In this document: one piece after another, positions 62,710 through 64,000 of the stretch
Layout: each line of letters starts with the position of its first letter
How positions within the stretch are numbered: position 1 is the stretch's first letter
Source of the DNA: Candidatus Kouleothrix ribensis
Lineage (GTDB): Bacteria; Chloroflexota; Chloroflexia; Chloroflexales; Roseiflexaceae
Assembly: GCA_016722075.1 (NCBI GenBank)
Contig: JADKGW010000002.1
Coordinates: 682,001 to 746,000 of the forward strand
Direction of reading: 5' to 3'
DNA: 64,000 bases
Notes under the pieces: generated by a model
What the model was told of the DNA's origin: nothing
The model's input: only the letters and a program-made list of their open reading frames with translations
The model's database searches: none
Translations under genes and position numbers: made by a program

Positions 62710-62943
62710 ATGTATTTTGACATCATTAGCGACATCTCTGACATCGAGATAATCGCGATCAATCGCGGCATTCGGGAACTGCCGCGTCTGCGCAAGCAGT
62801 ATGGTATAGGACGCTGGCGCAAGCGAAAAGGAAGCGCGACTGTGCGTTTCGCCGATGGAACCACCCGCATAGTCGAGCTACACTGGTATGAGGCGACCGG
62901 CATCGGCCGGAAGGAATACAAGATTAAGCGCGTTCTGGACTAA
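62710..62943 (+). CDS. Small conserved-looking protein, first gene of a bicistron
   Basis: 77 residues from the ATG at 62710 (a GTG at 62695 is also in frame). The N-terminal helix is FDIISDISDIEIIAINRGIR, followed by a basic stretch (LRKQYGIGRWRKRKG) and a short beta region (TVRFADGTTRIVELHWYE) ending GIGRKEYKIKRVLD. It is soluble and strongly basic (about 20 percent Arg/Lys), so nucleic acid binding is possible. The next gene starts three bases after its stop. Such size, basic character and coupling fit a toxin-antitoxin-like or small regulatory pair, but I do not recognise a named family. Confidence 0.6.
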   Translation: MYFDIISDISDIEIIAINRGIRELPRLRKQYGIGRWRKRKGSATVRFADGTTRIVELHWYEATGIGRKEYKIKRVLD

Positions 62944-62946
62944 CCG

Positions 62947-63183
62947 ATGACACAGGGACCAACAACTGAGCTACAATTTGCCGTCTGCATTCAGAATACC
63001 GAGTACCCGGCTTCACTCGCGTTGCGAAAGATCTACCAGATCGTGCCGGATGCAGACGCCGCCAGACAGCGCTTAACGCGCGTCATTGACGAGTCGGGCG
63101 AAGATTACCTGTATCCGTCCGATTATTTTCTCGCGGTGGATTTACCTCAAGCGGTCAAGGAAGCACTGCTGCACGCCGCGTAA
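62947..63183 (+). CDS. Small conserved-looking protein, second gene of the bicistron
   Basis: 78 residues. The product reads FAVCIQNTEYPASLALRKIY, then QIVPDADAARQRLTRVIDES and GEDYLYPSDYFLAVDLPQAV. The pattern YPASLxxRKIY...RVIDESGEDYLYP is one I associate with short hypothetical proteins common in cyanobacteria and Chloroflexota, of unknown function. It is acidic, unlike its basic partner, which fits a complex between the two. The ATG follows the upstream stop by three bases, so translation is coupled. Confidence 0.65.
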   Translation: MTQGPTTELQFAVCIQNTEYPASLALRKIYQIVPDADAARQRLTRVIDESGEDYLYPSDYFLAVDLPQAVKEALLHAA

Positions 63184-63339
63184 GCCGGCACTTTGCAGGC
63201 CACGCCTCCCAAGTGCGCGCCCAACCCGGCGTTGCCGTCCGACCCGCGCTGTCGGGTGCTTCAAAAGATCGAGCTCATTTTGGCAGCAGGAAGCGATCCA
63301 TGCATGCCGATCGCGGCGCGCAGCTGAACGCCACGCCCC

Positions 63340-63840
63340 GCCGTGCAGCCACCGCCGTGCCACACGCATGCGGGGGCTGCGCGCCCCCGTGCCCCGCGGC
63401 AGGGGCCACCGCCGTGCCACACGCATGCGGGGGCTGCGCGCCCCCGTACCCCGCGGCAGGGGCCGCCGCCGGCCCCTGCACCCCGCCGCCGGGGTTCCAC
63501 CCCGGACCCCCTATTTCATGCCATCGCAGCCCGATCGCCCGGGGCGCATGCCATGGCGCTGCCCGCGTGGGGGACTGGCACACGCATGCGTGCTTTGGTG
63601 CGCACCAACTGAGTCGCTTGGCCATGGCATGAGTCGATGTGCAGTGGGTTGGGATGGCCTTCCTTGCCGGAGGGGTGTTAGGGGAACCGGCCGGGTTCCC
63701 CTCAGCGGGGGCACGGGGCGCTGCGCCCCGTACGGGCCGATCGACGTATCCGCCCTCAGCGGGGGCACGGGGGCGCAGCGCCCCGTACGGGCCGATCGAC
63801 GTATCCGCCCTCAGCGGGGGGCCGGGGGGCGCGCAGCCCC
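63340..63840. repeat. Family B GC-rich repeats at the right end
   Basis: Two tandem copies of GCCACACGCATGCGGGGGCTGCGCGCCCCCGT-type sequence (63358 and 63416) lead to GGGGCCGCCGCCGGCCCC and GGGGTTCCACCCCGGACCCC (63490-63511). After a spacer comes GGGGAACCGGCCGGGTTCCCC at 63680-63700, then a roughly 59-bp tandem pair (63703-63820) with CCGTACGGGCCGATCGACGTATCCGCC. The stretch 63184-63810 has no supportable gene. Its right edge enters the coding end of the next gene. Confidence 0.75.
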
Positions 63841-64000
63841 AGCCAGCAACTGCACGATCCGCTCGACGATCAGCTGCTCCTGGCCCGGCTCGAGCAGATC
63901 AGGCGACATGAATATGCCGTCGGTGCCCGCCGCCGCCACCGCGATCGATGGATCGCCGGCCCACAGCTGCTCGCGCAGCTCGGCGCCGGACATGCCGCAC
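63811..64000 (-). CDS. SelA-like PLP-dependent protein, C-terminal end only
   Basis: Only the last 62 codons are inside the window. SGAELREQLWAGDPSIAVAA, then GIFMSPDLLEPGQEQLIVER and IVQLLAGAA resemble the C-terminal domain of SelA-type (selenocysteine synthase-like) PLP enzymes, where a GDPxI motif is followed by a strand, a LxPGE turn and a final helix. The last seven residues (ARPPAPR) and the stop codon are encoded by family B repeat sequence, so the natural C-terminus has been replaced or extended. The catalytic Lys would lie beyond the edge. Confidence 0.55.
   Translation of the reverse strand, partial: CGMSGAELREQLWAGDPSIAVAAAGTDGIFMSPDLLEPGQEQLIVERIVQLLAGAARPPAPR

Noticed and set aside
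1..64000. tRNA and rRNA genes
   Set aside because: I looked for T-loop words and conserved rRNA segments and saw none. A covariance-model scan would be decisive.

Overview
The window is about 64 kb of GC-rich bacterial chromosome. I infer a Chloroflexota member, probably a filamentous Roseiflexus/Kouleothrix-like Chloroflexia. The basis is the strong GC bias, the alpha-2-macroglobulin/PBP1C pair, MoxR-DUF58-DUF4129 genes, several PLP dehydratases, many short-period intergenic repeats and repeated RHS debris. No rRNA, tRNA or CRISPR array was recognised, so the placement is inference.

1-25 kb is mostly ordinary metabolism and envelope. It holds a truncated secreted protein, a tungsten-type aldehyde ferredoxin oxidoreductase behind an FHA protein, and an azlC / threonine-dehydratase-like / azlD / MFS cluster facing a second dehydratase-like gene. 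These are followed by a membrane STAS regulator, a 2-hydroxyacid dehydrogenase overlapping a GNAT acetyltransferase, a secreted two-CXXCH protein and a methyltransferase. The region ends with a 2217-residue alpha-2-macroglobulin placed after a PBP1C-type peptidoglycan synthase.

25-38 kb is an accessory island. Composite GC-rich repeats (called family A here) alternate with three insertion sequences: ISAs1-like with a 10-bp target duplication, IS701/IS4-like with a frameshift, and IS3-like with an A7 slippery site. Between them lie polymorphic-toxin remains: an RHS fragment beside an Imm8-like gene, a displaced RHS tip, and an RHS protein with a ParB-like C-terminal domain followed by a DUF6896-like immunity gene. 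A DUF433/DUF5615 toxin-antitoxin pair has a broken antitoxin. A nucleotidyltransferase-like gene is also present.

38-59 kb returns to core genes: a NatAB-like ABC exporter, a TAP-type lipoprotein hydrolase, an AlaX-type tRNA editing protein, a second ABC exporter with two permeases interrupted by a 9-bp minisatellite, an MFS transporter and a vWA protein. A minus-strand run of eight genes follows (two membrane proteins, DUF4129, DUF4350, an unknown, a membrane protein, MoxR, DUF58), and then a GT4 glycosyltransferase.

59-64 kb is again accessory. It contains dense GC-rich hairpin repeats (family B), an RHS gene interrupted by an amber codon with an unrecognised C-terminal domain, and a 57-residue membrane protein just downstream that is a candidate immunity protein. 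A bicistron of two small genes follows, with a perfect 16-bp palindrome over its putative -10. The window ends in the C-terminus of a SelA-like PLP protein whose last codons come from repeat DNA.

The most notable themes are the decaying and possibly still active RHS toxin/immunity cassettes, and several dispersed repeat families that sit at gene ends and in places enter coding sequence.
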